The notes beneath the pieces are model-generated. The model was not told where the DNA came from. It did no database searches and saw nothing but the letters and a program-made list of their open reading frames with translations. DNA of 64,000 bases from Sulfitobacter mediterraneus (GTDB lineage Bacteria; Pseudomonadota; Alphaproteobacteria; Rhodobacterales; Rhodobacteraceae). Made by a program: the position numbers and the translations under genes. Below are positions 8,382 through 16,686 of this stretch, in pieces. Each line of letters starts with the position of its first letter. Position 1 is the first letter of the stretch. Location: NCBI RefSeq assembly GCF_003054325.1, contig NZ_QBKU01000004.1, positions 248,001 through 312,000 on the forward strand, read 5' to 3'.

Positions 8382-9296
8382 ATGTCACCAAAAGCAAGCC
8401 CTTCGGATATCGCGCTTTGGCTCGCCCTCGCCGCAATGTGGAGCTCGTCCTATGGTGTGATCAAACTGGGCGTTGAAACTCTCGATCCGGTGACGTTGGT
8501 GGCGGGGCGTATGGTGATTGGCGCTGCGGTGATCGGATTGGTCCTGTTGCTGCGCGGGCAGAGGCTTTCGCGGAAACCGGGCGATTGGCTGGCCTATCTG
8601 ATCACCGGGATGCTGGGCAGCACCCTGCCGTTTTTGTTGATCACCTACGGCGAGCAAACGGTGGATAGTGCGCTGGCCTCGATCCTGATGGGGGTGGCGC
8701 CTGTGGCCACTGTGGTGCTGGCGTCCCTGTCATTTGCGGATGAACGGCTGACGCCGCGGGTGTTACTTGGCCTCGGGCTGGCACTGGCGGGGGTGGTGAC
8801 ATTGGTGGGCCCTGCCGCCCTGAGCGGTCTGGGGGCAAACCTCAGCGGGCAACTGGCGATTGTCGGGGCAACGCTGTGTTATGCGGCCTCAACAGTCTAT
8901 GTCAAAGCCTTCGTTAAACGGCCCGCGCTGGAAATGGCGGCGGGGTCCATGTTGATTGGGGCGCTTGCCGTCTGCCTGATCGCACTGACGGCGGGGGAAG
9001 GGGCGCGAAGGATCGTTCTGTCGGCGCAGTCCATTGGCGCGGTCGTCTATCTGGGACTGTTTTCAACGGCAGCGGCCAATTTGATCTATTTCCATCTGGT
9101 GCCGCGCCTTGGGGCAACGCGCATGTCGCAAATCAATTTTGCAGTGCCTGTGGGCGGCAGCCTGATCGGCGTGGGGCTGTTGGGCGAAACCTTGTCGGCC
9201 AGCCAAATGCTGGCGCTCGGGATTATCTCGGGCGCGGTCTATCTTGTGTTGTCTGCCAGACGTCAGCCACAGATCAGGCCCGCAGTCAAAGCATGA
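8382..9296 (+). CDS. EamA/DMT-family transporter under the HxlR protein
   Basis: 304-aa inner-membrane protein with ten predicted hydrophobic segments and two EamA halves; the first helix carries IALWLALAAMWSSSYGVIKLGVE, the common N-terminal signature of DMT exporters, and the second half has SLIGVGLLGETLSASQMLALG. The ATG at 8382 was chosen because upstream in-frame sequence overlaps the regulator and operators. Its control by the adjacent HxlR protein suggests response to an effluxed small molecule. The 3' end overlaps that of the convergent amidohydrolase by 11 bp. Confidence 0.9.
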   Translation: MSPKASPSDIALWLALAAMWSSSYGVIKLGVETLDPVTLVAGRMVIGAAVIGLVLLLRGQRLSRKPGDWLAYLITGMLGSTLPFLLITYGEQTVDSALASILMGVAPVATVVLASLSFADERLTPRVLLGLGLALAGVVTLVGPAALSGLGANLSGQLAIVGATLCYAASTVYVKAFVKRPALEMAAGSMLIGALAVCLIALTAGEGARRIVLSAQSIGAVVYLGLFSTAAANLIYFHLVPRLGATRMSQINFAVPVGGSLIGVGLLGETLSASQMLALGIISGAVYLVLSARRQPQIRPAVKA

Positions 9297-10551
9297 TCGG
9301 GTCAAGTTCCGCAAAATCGGGCAGGGTCCGGTCAATCTGCCTGCCGCTGCGCAGCACGATCCGGTCAGATTGTGGGCGGGCCAACAATTCGGTCCAATTG
9401 CGGGCACGGCAGATCACCAGATTGGCGGCTTGACCATGGATAAATCCGGGCGATTCAAACCCGCAAGCCTGCGCCGGGTTGGGGCCAAACGCACGGGCCC
9501 ACTCATAACTGGAATGATCCAGTTGCGCGATCCGCGTGGCCTCTCGCATGACCTCGATCATGTCCAGATCGCCATAGGCATAAAACGGGTCGCGGGTGTT
9601 GTCGGAGGCAAAGCTGACATTGATGCCACGCTGCACCATTTCATGCACCAATGTGATGCCCCGCCAACGCGGCGTACAGCCCGCCCTTCGGTCTTGCAAA
9701 TACATGTTGCACATTGGAAGGCTCACGACGTTGAGGCCTGCTTTGGCCACCAAATCAATGGTTTGCATGGCTTCGGCCTCGTCCTGCATGGCAAGCGAGC
9801 AGCAATGGCCGACTGACACTGGCGCGTCAAAATCCATCTCCAAAACGGTTTCCGCAATCAGCCGCAGGTAGTTGGAAGAGGGATCAGCGGTTTCATCGAC
9901 GTGCATATCCACAGCCAAGCCGCGAGACTGTGCAATGCTCAGGAAATCGCGCACCGCAACGCGCGGATCCGGGATGGGGTAGGTGGCACATCCCAAAACA
10001 CCGCCGCTTTGGGCCACGATATCTGCGGTTTGGGCAAAGGCCGGGTCTGAAACGGCTTCGCCCAGACCGACAAGGCAAACTGCCTGAAGCGTGATCCGGT
10101 CCGACCAATCCTCGCGCATTTCGCGAAACACTGGCCAACTGATGGCGTCCTGGGGGGCGGCGCTGTCGAGATGGGTGCGGATGGCCCCAGTGCCGTGGGC
10201 ATAGGCACAGCGCAGCGCAAAATCCATGCGGCGGCGCAGATCCTGCGCAGACCAGTGGGCCTGCCGATCCGGTTGAACGGCGGCAATGGCCCCGTCAAAA
10301 CTGCCGTCCGGATTGGCGGCACGCGGCCAGATATGCCCCTTGTCGAGATGGGTGTGCATGTCGATGAACGGGGCAAAAGCCATCGCGCCGCGCATATCAA
10401 TCGTTTCGGCCTGTGGATGCGGCTTACAAAACCGACCGTCCTCTACGCCGATCTCTATGACGCGCAGATCACCGTTTTCGCCGAGGTAGCACGCCGGAAC
10501 AGCGAGGTTCTTCAGGGTGAACGGCCCTTTTGGCAGAACTTTAAAATCCAT
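9286..10551 (-). CDS. Cytosine-deaminase-like metal-dependent amidohydrolase
   Basis: 421 aa, amidohydrolase superfamily. Metal ligands are visible: DMHTHLDKG (His66, His68), VDMHVDETADP, VSVGHCCSL and SDNTRDPF with the conserved Asp. The combination HTHLDKG plus HVDE plus SDNTRDPF is characteristic of CodA-type cytosine/creatinine deaminases, which hydrolyse cyclic amidines such as cytosine or isoguanine. ATG at 10551 was chosen; an upstream extension of 30 codons runs into the fadJ terminator hairpin. It lies downstream of fadJ on the same strand but behind that terminator, so it probably has its own promoter. Exact substrate not provable here. Confidence 0.85.
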   Translation of the reverse strand: MDFKVLPKGPFTLKNLAVPACYLGENGDLRVIEIGVEDGRFCKPHPQAETIDMRGAMAFAPFIDMHTHLDKGHIWPRAANPDGSFDGAIAAVQPDRQAHWSAQDLRRRMDFALRCAYAHGTGAIRTHLDSAAPQDAISWPVFREMREDWSDRITLQAVCLVGLGEAVSDPAFAQTADIVAQSGGVLGCATYPIPDPRVAVRDFLSIAQSRGLAVDMHVDETADPSSNYLRLIAETVLEMDFDAPVSVGHCCSLAMQDEAEAMQTIDLVAKAGLNVVSLPMCNMYLQDRRAGCTPRWRGITLVHEMVQRGINVSFASDNTRDPFYAYGDLDMIEVMREATRIAQLDHSSYEWARAFGPNPAQACGFESPGFIHGQAANLVICRARNWTELLARPQSDRIVLRSGRQIDRTLPDFAELDPIML

Positions 10552-10640
10552 CAGCGCAGTCGCCTTTTGCTTGCATGGGAGCTGCGTGACTTTGCGGTGA
10601 TGCGCCCTGCTGTCAAGCGCCTGCACGCGGGACAAACGCA

Positions 10641-10666
10641 AAACGGGGCGCCGCAGCGCCCCGTTT
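10641..10666 (-). terminator. Rho-independent terminator of the beta-oxidation operon
   Basis: Perfect 11-bp stem AAACGGGGCGC (10641-10651) / GCGCCCCGTTT (10656-10666) with a CGCA loop. Read on the minus strand it follows the fadJ stop by 27 bp and is followed by TTTTGCGTTTG. It separates fadJ from the amidohydrolase gene. Confidence 0.8.
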
Positions 10667-10692
10667 CTGACTTTAGCTAACCTGTGACAGCC

Positions 10693-12897
10693 TTACGCGG
10701 CTTCCGCAGCCTTCGGACCAAAGCGGCCATAGAACGACTGGTTCTTCTCAGCCATTTCACGCAGCAGATCGGGGCATTTGAAACGCGGGCCAAACTTGGC
10801 CTCAAGTTGATCACAGCGTTCCGCTGCATAGGGCGTTCCGATCATATCGAGCCAGCTCAGCGGGCCGCCTGTGGCCGGGGCAAAACCCCACCCAAGGATC
10901 GCGCCAACGTCGCCTTCGCGGATGTCCATCAACACGCCTTCTTCGAGGGCACGTACCGCTTCGAGCGCTTGAACAAACATCAAACGATCCTGCACTTCTT
11001 GCAGATCGGGCTGTTCCTCGGCCAATGGGTATTTGTCATGGATGCCTTTCCAGTACCCGATGCGCTTGCCCTTTTCGTCATACTCGAAATAGCCCGCGTT
11101 GGCCTTGCGGCCCAGACGGCCCAGATCTTCCATCCAGACGATCAGATCATCCGCTTCGGAGGCCGGGTATTCGTTGCCCATCGCCGCTTTGGTCGCCCGC
11201 ATGATCTTGGTCGCCAGATCAATCGAGGTCTCGTCGCCCAGCTGGATCGGTCCCACAGGGAAACCCAGCATCTGTGCCGCGTTGTCGATCAGCACGGGTG
11301 CAACACCTTCGGTAACCATCCGCGTGGCTTCATTGCCGTAAGGAATGATGCAGCGGTTGGCGTAGAAGAACCGCGCGTCATTGACCACGATCGGGGTCTT
11401 GCGGATCTGGCGCACATAATCCAGCGCCTTGGCCACCGCACGGTCGCCGGTGTTCGCGCCTTTGATGATTTCCACCAGCAACATCCGCTCCACTGGGGAG
11501 AAGAAGTGGATGCCGATGAATTGGTCCTGACGCGATGACGCCTTGGCCAGATCAGTGATCGGTAGGGTCGAGGTGTTGGAGGCAAAGATGCAATCCTCGG
11601 GGATCACGGCCTCTACCTTTTGGGTCATCTCGGCCTTGACCTTGGGGTCTTCGAACACCGCTTCGATGATCAGATCGCAACCTTTCAGTGCGTCCAGATC
11701 AGGCGTTGCCGTGATCAGGCTCAGCAAGGCCTCTTTCTTTTCGGCAGTGGCCTTTTTGCGGGCAATGCCCTTGTCCATAAAGGCCTCTGAATAGGCTTTG
11801 CCCTTGTCGGCGGCGGCTTGATCACGGTCGATCAGCACGACCTCGATACCGGCCTGAGCAGAGACCAGAGCGATGCCCGCGCCCATCATGCCTGCACCCA
11901 GCACACCCAGCTTTTTCACGCGCTGATCGGCGATGCCTTCGGGGCGCACCGCGCCTTTTTCCAAGGCTTCCTTGTTCAGGAACAAAGACCGGATCATCGC
12001 AGAGGACGAGGGGTTCATCAGAACATTGGTGAACCAACGCGCCTCAATTTTGAGCGCGGTGTCGAAAGGCACCAAAGCGCCTTCGTATACAGCAGAAAGC
12101 AAGGCCTTGGCGGCAGGGAAGGCACCTTTGGTCTTGCCGTTGACCATGGCGCTGGCGCCAACAAAAGTCATAAAGCCGGCAGGGTGGTAAGGGGCACCGC
12201 CGGGCATTTTGTAGCCCTTGGCATCCCATGGTTTGACCAGATCGGCATCCTTGGCATTCAGCACCCATTCGCGGGCAGCGGCCATTGGATCATCGGCCAC
12301 TTCGTCGATCAGACCGGCCTTGGCGGCGGCGGCCGGGGCGACCATCTTGCCTTCGAGCAAGAAGGAAGAGGCGGTCATCGCGCCCAGTTTGCGCACCAGA
12401 CGGGTTGTGCCGCCCGCGCCGGGGAAAATCCCGACGAGGATTTCGGGCAAGCCGATCCGTGCCTTGGGGTTGTCCGCGCAGAAAATCCGGTGCGTGGCCA
12501 ATGGCAACTCCAGCCCGATGCCAGCGGCGGTGCCGGGCAGGGCGGCGGCAATCGGTTTGCCGCCCTTGAGGGTCTTGGGATCCATGCCCGCGCGTTCGAT
12601 TTTGCGCAGCAGATGGTGCATCCGCATGGTGCCTTCAAACAGGCCCTTGGCCGGATCATCGCCCGCGTCTGCCTTCATCTTGGCCAGCAGATTGAGGTCC
12701 ATCCCCCCTGCAAAAGACCCTTCCTTGCCAGAGGTGATGATGATGCCTTTGACAGCGTCGTCACCCAGCGCCTGGTCAATCAGCGCGTCCAGTTCTGTCA
12801 GCCCGTCGATGGACATCACGTTCATGGTCTTGTCCGCGACATCCCATGTGATGACAGCAACGCCTTCGCTGTCGGTGGTAATTGTAAAATCGGTCAT
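10693..12897 (-). CDS. fadJ: Fatty-acid oxidation multifunctional enzyme (enoyl-CoA hydratase / 3-hydroxyacyl-CoA dehydrogenase)
   Basis: 734 aa, normal length for the FadB/FadJ alpha subunit. Residues 1-190 are a crotonase domain with the oxyanion-hole segment FAGGMDL (62-68) and the catalytic Glu region GIGLELPLATHR. A Rossmann NAD site, LGVLGAGMMGAGIA, lies near residue 330 and starts the 3-hydroxyacyl-CoA dehydrogenase domain (GIHFFSPVERM, TPIVVNDARFF), followed by the C-terminal dimerisation domain. It catalyses two successive steps of beta-oxidation and is expected to complex with the thiolase encoded 21 bp upstream. ATG at 12897 follows AGGAGACA. Last gene of the minus-strand operon; a clear terminator follows. 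Confidence 0.95.
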   Translation of the reverse strand: MTDFTITTDSEGVAVITWDVADKTMNVMSIDGLTELDALIDQALGDDAVKGIIITSGKEGSFAGGMDLNLLAKMKADAGDDPAKGLFEGTMRMHHLLRKIERAGMDPKTLKGGKPIAAALPGTAAGIGLELPLATHRIFCADNPKARIGLPEILVGIFPGAGGTTRLVRKLGAMTASSFLLEGKMVAPAAAAKAGLIDEVADDPMAAAREWVLNAKDADLVKPWDAKGYKMPGGAPYHPAGFMTFVGASAMVNGKTKGAFPAAKALLSAVYEGALVPFDTALKIEARWFTNVLMNPSSSAMIRSLFLNKEALEKGAVRPEGIADQRVKKLGVLGAGMMGAGIALVSAQAGIEVVLIDRDQAAADKGKAYSEAFMDKGIARKKATAEKKEALLSLITATPDLDALKGCDLIIEAVFEDPKVKAEMTQKVEAVIPEDCIFASNTSTLPITDLAKASSRQDQFIGIHFFSPVERMLLVEIIKGANTGDRAVAKALDYVRQIRKTPIVVNDARFFYANRCIIPYGNEATRMVTEGVAPVLIDNAAQMLGFPVGPIQLGDETSIDLATKIMRATKAAMGNEYPASEADDLIVWMEDLGRLGRKANAGYFEYDEKGKRIGYWKGIHDKYPLAEEQPDLQEVQDRLMFVQALEAVRALEEGVLMDIREGDVGAILGWGFAPATGGPLSWLDMIGTPYAAERCDQLEAKFGPRFKCPDLLREMAEKNQSFYGRFGPKAAEAA

Positions 12898-12918
12898 ATC
12901 TTGTCTCCTGATCCGCGC

Positions 12919-14130
12919 TTACACGCGCTCAATGATGGTCGCGGCGCCCATGCCGGATGCGATGCAAAGGGTGGCAAGGCCCACCTCTTTGTCCGCGCGC
13001 TCAAGTTCATCCAGCAAGGTGCCGATGATCATCGCGCCGGTCGCGCCCAATGGGTGACCCATGGCGATGGAACCGCCGTTCACGTTGACCTTGTCGTGGT
13101 CCACACCAAAGGCATCCATGAACAGCATCACAACAGAAGCAAACGCCTCGTTGACCTCAAACAGGTCAATGTCAGAGATGTTCATGCCATTGTCGGCAAG
13201 GATCTTTTTGGTGGCAGGCACAGGGCCGGTCAGCATGATGGTGGGGTCGGTGCCGATCTTGGTGGTGGCACGGATGCGGGCACGGGGTTTGAGGCCGTAT
13301 TTCTCACCAAATTCCTTGTTGCCGATCAGCACGGCTGCCGCGCCATCTACGATCCCCGAAGAGTTCCCGGCGTGGTGGATGTGGTTGATCTTTTCCAGAT
13401 GCGGGTACTTCAGCATCGCGACTTTATCAAAGCCCGGCATCACTTCGCCCATGGCCTGAAACGCGGGGTTCAGACTGCCCAGTGACTGCATGTCTGTCTG
13501 CGGGCGCATGTATTCGTCGTGATCAAGAATGGTCAGGCCGTTCTGGTCCTTGACCTTGATCACCGAATTGGCAAAGCGGCCCTCGTCCCATGCCTTTTTC
13601 GCGCGCTGCTGCGATGCGATGGCCAGCTGATCCGCGTCATCACGCGAAAAGCCATATTCAGTGGCGATGATATCTGCCGAAATGCCCTGCGGCACAAAGT
13701 ACTGGTCAATGGCAAGGCTTGGATCGACGGCAATGGCGGCGCCGTCGCTGCCCATGGCCACGCGGCCCATCATTTCCACGCCGCCCGCGATATAGGCCAT
13801 GCCGGCCCCGCCTTTGACCTGGTTTGCCGCGAGGTTGACCGCTTCCATGCCAGACGCGCAGAACCGGTTGATCGCCAGACCCGGAATGCGCTCATCCAGA
13901 TCAGAGCCCAAAACTGCGGTGCGGGCCAGACAGCCGCCCTGTTCCATCACCTGCGTGACATTGCCCCAGATCACATCCTCAACGGCGTGGCCTTCGAGGT
14001 TGTTGCGGTCTTTCACAGCGTTCAGGGTCAGCGATGACAGGCGTGCGGCGGTCACCTCGTGCAGGGATCCGTCCTTGCGGCCCTTGCCGCGCGGGGTGCG
14101 CAATGCGTCATAGATATAAGCTTCGGTCAT
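12919..14130 (-). CDS. fadA: Acetyl-CoA C-acyltransferase (thiolase)
   Basis: 403 aa. Cleaves 3-ketoacyl-CoA with CoA, the last beta-oxidation step. Nucleophile Cys91 lies in NRFCASGMEAV, the activating His359 in AMGHPLGATG and the acid/base Cys389 in CIASGMGAA. Start ATG 14130 follows GGAGAGAC. It is separated from fadJ by 21 bp and from the GST by 11 bp, so the three are one unit. The name fadA is from context; the sequence alone fits either degradative thiolase or acetoacetyl-CoA thiolase. Confidence 0.92.
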   Translation of the reverse strand: MTEAYIYDALRTPRGKGRKDGSLHEVTAARLSSLTLNAVKDRNNLEGHAVEDVIWGNVTQVMEQGGCLARTAVLGSDLDERIPGLAINRFCASGMEAVNLAANQVKGGAGMAYIAGGVEMMGRVAMGSDGAAIAVDPSLAIDQYFVPQGISADIIATEYGFSRDDADQLAIASQQRAKKAWDEGRFANSVIKVKDQNGLTILDHDEYMRPQTDMQSLGSLNPAFQAMGEVMPGFDKVAMLKYPHLEKINHIHHAGNSSGIVDGAAAVLIGNKEFGEKYGLKPRARIRATTKIGTDPTIMLTGPVPATKKILADNGMNISDIDLFEVNEAFASVVMLFMDAFGVDHDKVNVNGGSIAMGHPLGATGAMIIGTLLDELERADKEVGLATLCIASGMGAATIIERV

Positions 14131-14141
14131 GTCTCTCTCCT

Positions 14142-14780
14142 TCAGGCGCGGTCAGCGGGGCTGCCGGGCATCAAATCGTAAGGGGCTTTCCAGCCCGGTT
14201 CGTTGGACAAACGCGTGAGCCACGCGTCGATGTTGGGCCAATCCTTGCGGTCAAAACCGAAGGCCTCGGGGTAATACAGATAGCCGCAGCAGCTGAGATC
14301 GGCGTTGGTCACACCATCGCCGACAATCCAGTCACGACCCTCAAGATGGTCGTTGAGCACGGTGTAAGCGCCCTTGAGGCGGCCTTGATTGAAGGCGATC
14401 ACCTCGGCGGGACGTTTGTCTGCGGGCAGGAAATTCATCAAGAAACGGGTGACCCCGGCCATGGAGCTGAGCTTGTGATTGTCCCAGAGCACCCAGCGCA
14501 GGATCTCGCGCCGCTCGGCGTTGTCTTTGCCGCCGAATTTGCCGGATTTTTCGGACACGTAGTCCTGAATAACGCCCGATTGGGTCAGGCGCAGATCGCC
14601 GTCGATCATCACCGGCGCTTCGCCCATGGCGTTCACCGAGGCGCGGTATTCGGGGGTGCGGGTTTCGCCGCCGAAGAAATCGACCTTCACCGGTTCCCAG
14701 TCCAAACCGGACAATTGCAGCGCCAGTGCCGCCTTGTAGGCATTGCCGGATTCGCCAAAGCAGTGGAGTTTGATGGTCAT
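14142..14780 (-). CDS. Glutathione S-transferase family protein
   Basis: 212 aa. N-terminal thioredoxin-like domain (residues 1-80; GESGNAYKAALALQLSG start, then EAPVMIDGDLRLTQSGVIQDY containing the cis-Pro and the Glu/Ser glutathione contacts) and an all-helical C-terminal domain (VGDGVTNADLSCCGYLYY, the conserved N-capping box). ATG 14780 is preceded by AGGAAGGA. Sits between an acyl-CoA dehydrogenase and the thiolase in the beta-oxidation operon, suggesting a detoxifying or thiol-exchange role for acyl or electrophilic intermediates; that is inference. An open frame reaching 14957 passes through repeat sequence and is not believed. Confidence 0.88.
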   Translation of the reverse strand: MTIKLHCFGESGNAYKAALALQLSGLDWEPVKVDFFGGETRTPEYRASVNAMGEAPVMIDGDLRLTQSGVIQDYVSEKSGKFGGKDNAERREILRWVLWDNHKLSSMAGVTRFLMNFLPADKRPAEVIAFNQGRLKGAYTVLNDHLEGRDWIVGDGVTNADLSCCGYLYYPEAFGFDRKDWPNIDAWLTRLSNEPGWKAPYDLMPGSPADRA

Positions 14781-14843
14781 TTTTGATCCTTCCTGAATGT
14801 CGTGCCCAGCGGATGTGCCACCGCCAGACTCAAATGTTGCACT

Positions 14844-14955
14844 GGGGGTTTCACACCCCCAGACCCCCGTGGAGGTTTTTTGGCCAAATGAAGGGGGGCG
14901 GGGTGTACAGCGGTGAGGGGTGCACGGGCCTGTCTTCATTTGGCTAGAAAAACTC
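14844..14955. repeat. Inverted REP-like pair (family 1), copy b
   Basis: After a hairpin GGGGG-N7-CCCCC (14844-14860), the segment 14872-14893 (GAGG, T-run, GGCCAAATGAAG) recurs inverted at 14934-14955 with 19 of 22 positions matching, so the whole can fold into a long stem around a 40-nt G-rich loop. It fills the 206-bp gap between the acyl-CoA dehydrogenase and GST genes and may weaken or separate their expression. Confidence 0.6.
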
Positions 14956-14986
14956 AATCAGTCCTCTCGTCTGGCGCGGCGGGTGG

Positions 14987-16144
14987 TTAGAGCCCGCGCG
15001 CGATCAATTCTTTCATAATCTCGTTGGTGCCGCCGTAGATGCGCTGGACGCGGGCATCGGCCCACATCTCGCCCACTGCATATTCTTGCATAAAGCCATA
15101 GCCGCCGTGCAATTGCAGGCAGGCATCGAGAACTTCGCCTTGAGTGTCGGTCAGCCAGTATTTCTGCATCGCGGCCTTTTCGACCGTCAGCTCGCCGCGC
15201 AAGTGATCGGCGATGCATTCGTCGAGGAAAGCTCTGGCAACCATGGTTTTGGTTTTGCATTCCGCCAGCTGAAAGCGGGTGTTCTGGAATTGGGTCAACG
15301 GGCCGCCAAAGGCTTCGCGTTCTTTGCAATAGGCAATGGTCCGTTCGACCGCGCCTTCCATGGCGCCGACCGCGCCGCAGCCGATGATCAGCCGTTCTTG
15401 CGGCAGCTGTTGCATCATTTGGTAAAACCCTTGGCCCTCCTGTTGGCCGAGGATGTTTTCAGGCGGGATTTCCACGTTGTCAAAGAACAACTCGGACGTG
15501 TCTGCGGCGTGCAGCCCGATTTTGTCGAGGTTGCGGCCGCGTTGGAACCCGTCTGCCCCATCGGTTTCCAGCACCACCAGCGACACCCCTTTGGAGCCTT
15601 CCGAAGGGTCGGTTTTGGCAGCGACGATGATCAGGTTGGCGTGTTGGCCGTTGGTGATAAATGTCTTTTGGCCTGACAGCCGGTAAGCGTTGCCGTCGCG
15701 CAGCGCCTTGGTCTTGATCCGCTGCACGTCCGATCCGGTGGAGGGTTCGGTCATTGCCAGCGCACCGACCATTTCGCCTGTAGCCATCTTGGGCAGCCAG
15801 CGTTTTTTCTGCTCTTCGGTGCCGTAGGCGAGGATGTAATGCGCTACGATGCCCGAATGGATGCCATTGCCCCAAGATGCCAGATTGGCGCGGGAGCCTT
15901 CGATCAGGATGGCCGCTTCATGGCCAAAGTCGCCGCCCGCGCCGCCGTATTCTTCAGGAACGGAGGGGCACAGCAGGCCCAGCTCTCCGGCCTGGCCCCA
16001 TGTGTTGCGGTCCATCTGGCCCTGCTTGCGCCATTTCTCGAAATGGGGGGACCATTCGGTGGTGATGAACTGCGCCGTCATCTCCGCAAGCATGCGGTGT
16101 TCGTCGGTCATCCATGTGGATGTGGTGGCGGTCATCTGGGTCAT
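14987..16144 (-). CDS. Acyl-CoA dehydrogenase, long-chain/isovaleryl-like catalytic arrangement
   Basis: 385 aa, FAD-dependent alpha,beta-dehydrogenation of acyl-CoA. Visible blocks: [14 protein letters not shown], the FAD-binding [10 protein letters not shown] (131-140), TFITNGQ, and near the C-terminus [10 protein letters not shown]. In short/medium-chain enzymes the catalytic Glu sits in the YEGT position; here that residue is Gly371. The alternative base of long-chain and isovaleryl enzymes, in MQQLPQERL (Glu250), is present. So the enzyme should belong to the LCAD/IVD-like group. It is 25 bp after the 70-aa ORF and in the same operon as thiolase and fadJ. Confidence 0.92.
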   Translation of the reverse strand: MTQMTATTSTWMTDEHRMLAEMTAQFITTEWSPHFEKWRKQGQMDRNTWGQAGELGLLCPSVPEEYGGAGGDFGHEAAILIEGSRANLASWGNGIHSGIVAHYILAYGTEEQKKRWLPKMATGEMVGALAMTEPSTGSDVQRIKTKALRDGNAYRLSGQKTFITNGQHANLIIVAAKTDPSEGSKGVSLVVLETDGADGFQRGRNLDKIGLHAADTSELFFDNVEIPPENILGQQEGQGFYQMMQQLPQERLIIGCGAVGAMEGAVERTIAYCKEREAFGGPLTQFQNTRFQLAECKTKTMVARAFLDECIADHLRGELTVEKAAMQKYWLTDTQGEVLDACLQLHGGYGFMQEYAVGEMWADARVQRIYGGTNEIMKELIARGL

Positions 16145-16169
16145 TGCACCCCTCCCAAGGTGGTGTGGT

Positions 16170-16382
16170 TCAGCGTTTGCGGTCGTCCAATTCGGAATTG
16201 AACAGGCGCAGACGCGCAGTCAGGTTTTCTTCGTTCATGACGCTGTTGAAGTTCTCGAACAGAAACGACAGCGCTTCGCCTTCGTCCAGACCTGCCTCAG
16301 CGCTGAATTTCTTGAGCCTGCGGTAGCCTTCCTCGGTCATGGCGACGGGAAAGCGGCGGGTCAGGCGAAAGCGTTTTGGCAT
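16170..16382 (-). CDS. Small conserved-looking protein, 70 aa, unknown
   Basis: 70-aa basic, mostly helical protein: [24 protein letters not shown], then [19 protein letters not shown]. The pattern beta-strand followed by two helices resembles a ribbon-helix-helix DNA-binding fold, but no family is recognised with confidence. Its ATG overlaps by one nucleotide the TAA of the 66-aa membrane ORF upstream, and the acyl-CoA dehydrogenase begins 25 bp downstream, so it is translated within the beta-oxidation operon. Could be a small regulator or an accessory subunit. Confidence 0.65.
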   Translation of the reverse strand: MPKRFRLTRRFPVAMTEEGYRRLKKFSAEAGLDEGEALSFLFENFNSVMNEENLTARLRLFNSELDDRKR

Positions 16383-16582
16383 TACGGATCCTTTTTCTTG
16401 AGCGAGGCGACAATGGTCAGCACAATCAACTGCGCCCCTGCCGCCCCTGCCATGATCCTGCCAGTGGCAAGGTCATCAGCCATAGTGCCCGCCCGCAATC
16501 CATAAGACAGGAAGCTGAGCGCCGACCAACCCGCAGCGACGAGAGTGCCAATGACGAGACAGAAGATAATAAAGCCTCTCAT
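16382..16582 (-). CDS. Small two-helix membrane protein, unknown
   Basis: 66 aa from the ATG at 16582: two hydrophobic segments (residues about 3-25 and 42-60) and a basic tail KKKDP. The stop overlaps the next ORF's start (TAATG), implying translational coupling. An in-frame open extension upstream to 16684 has no hydrophobic or conserved look and starts within a hairpin, so the short version is preferred. No family recognised; the position between two acyl-CoA dehydrogenases suggests a role tied to their membrane electron transfer, which is only a guess. Confidence 0.55.
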   Translation of the reverse strand: MRGFIIFCLVIGTLVAAGWSALSFLSYGLRAGTMADDLATGRIMAGAAGAQLIVLTIVASLKKKDP

Positions 16583-16662
16583 GGTTTCATCCTGTTGGTT
16601 TTGCAGGCGATGATGGCGGTTTGCCATTTGATCATCGCCATGCGTGATGGTCGGTGGGGCAG

Positions 16663-16680
16663 GGCGGGGTTTACCCCGCC
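16663..16680. repeat. REP-like hairpin (family 2), copy a
   Basis: GGCGGGGT-TT-ACCCCGCC, 8-bp perfect stem, just downstream of the acyl-CoA dehydrogenase stop at 16687. A near-identical hairpin lies at 49115-49132 between rlmL-like and fabI genes. Probably a transcript-end or mRNA-stabilising hairpin; no U-run follows. Confidence 0.6.
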
Positions 16681-16686
16681 ACACCC

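Noticed and set aside
11818..13485. 555-codon plus-strand open frame over fadJ/thiolase
   Set aside because: Mirror image of well-supported minus-strand genes; His/Gly-rich translation without family match.
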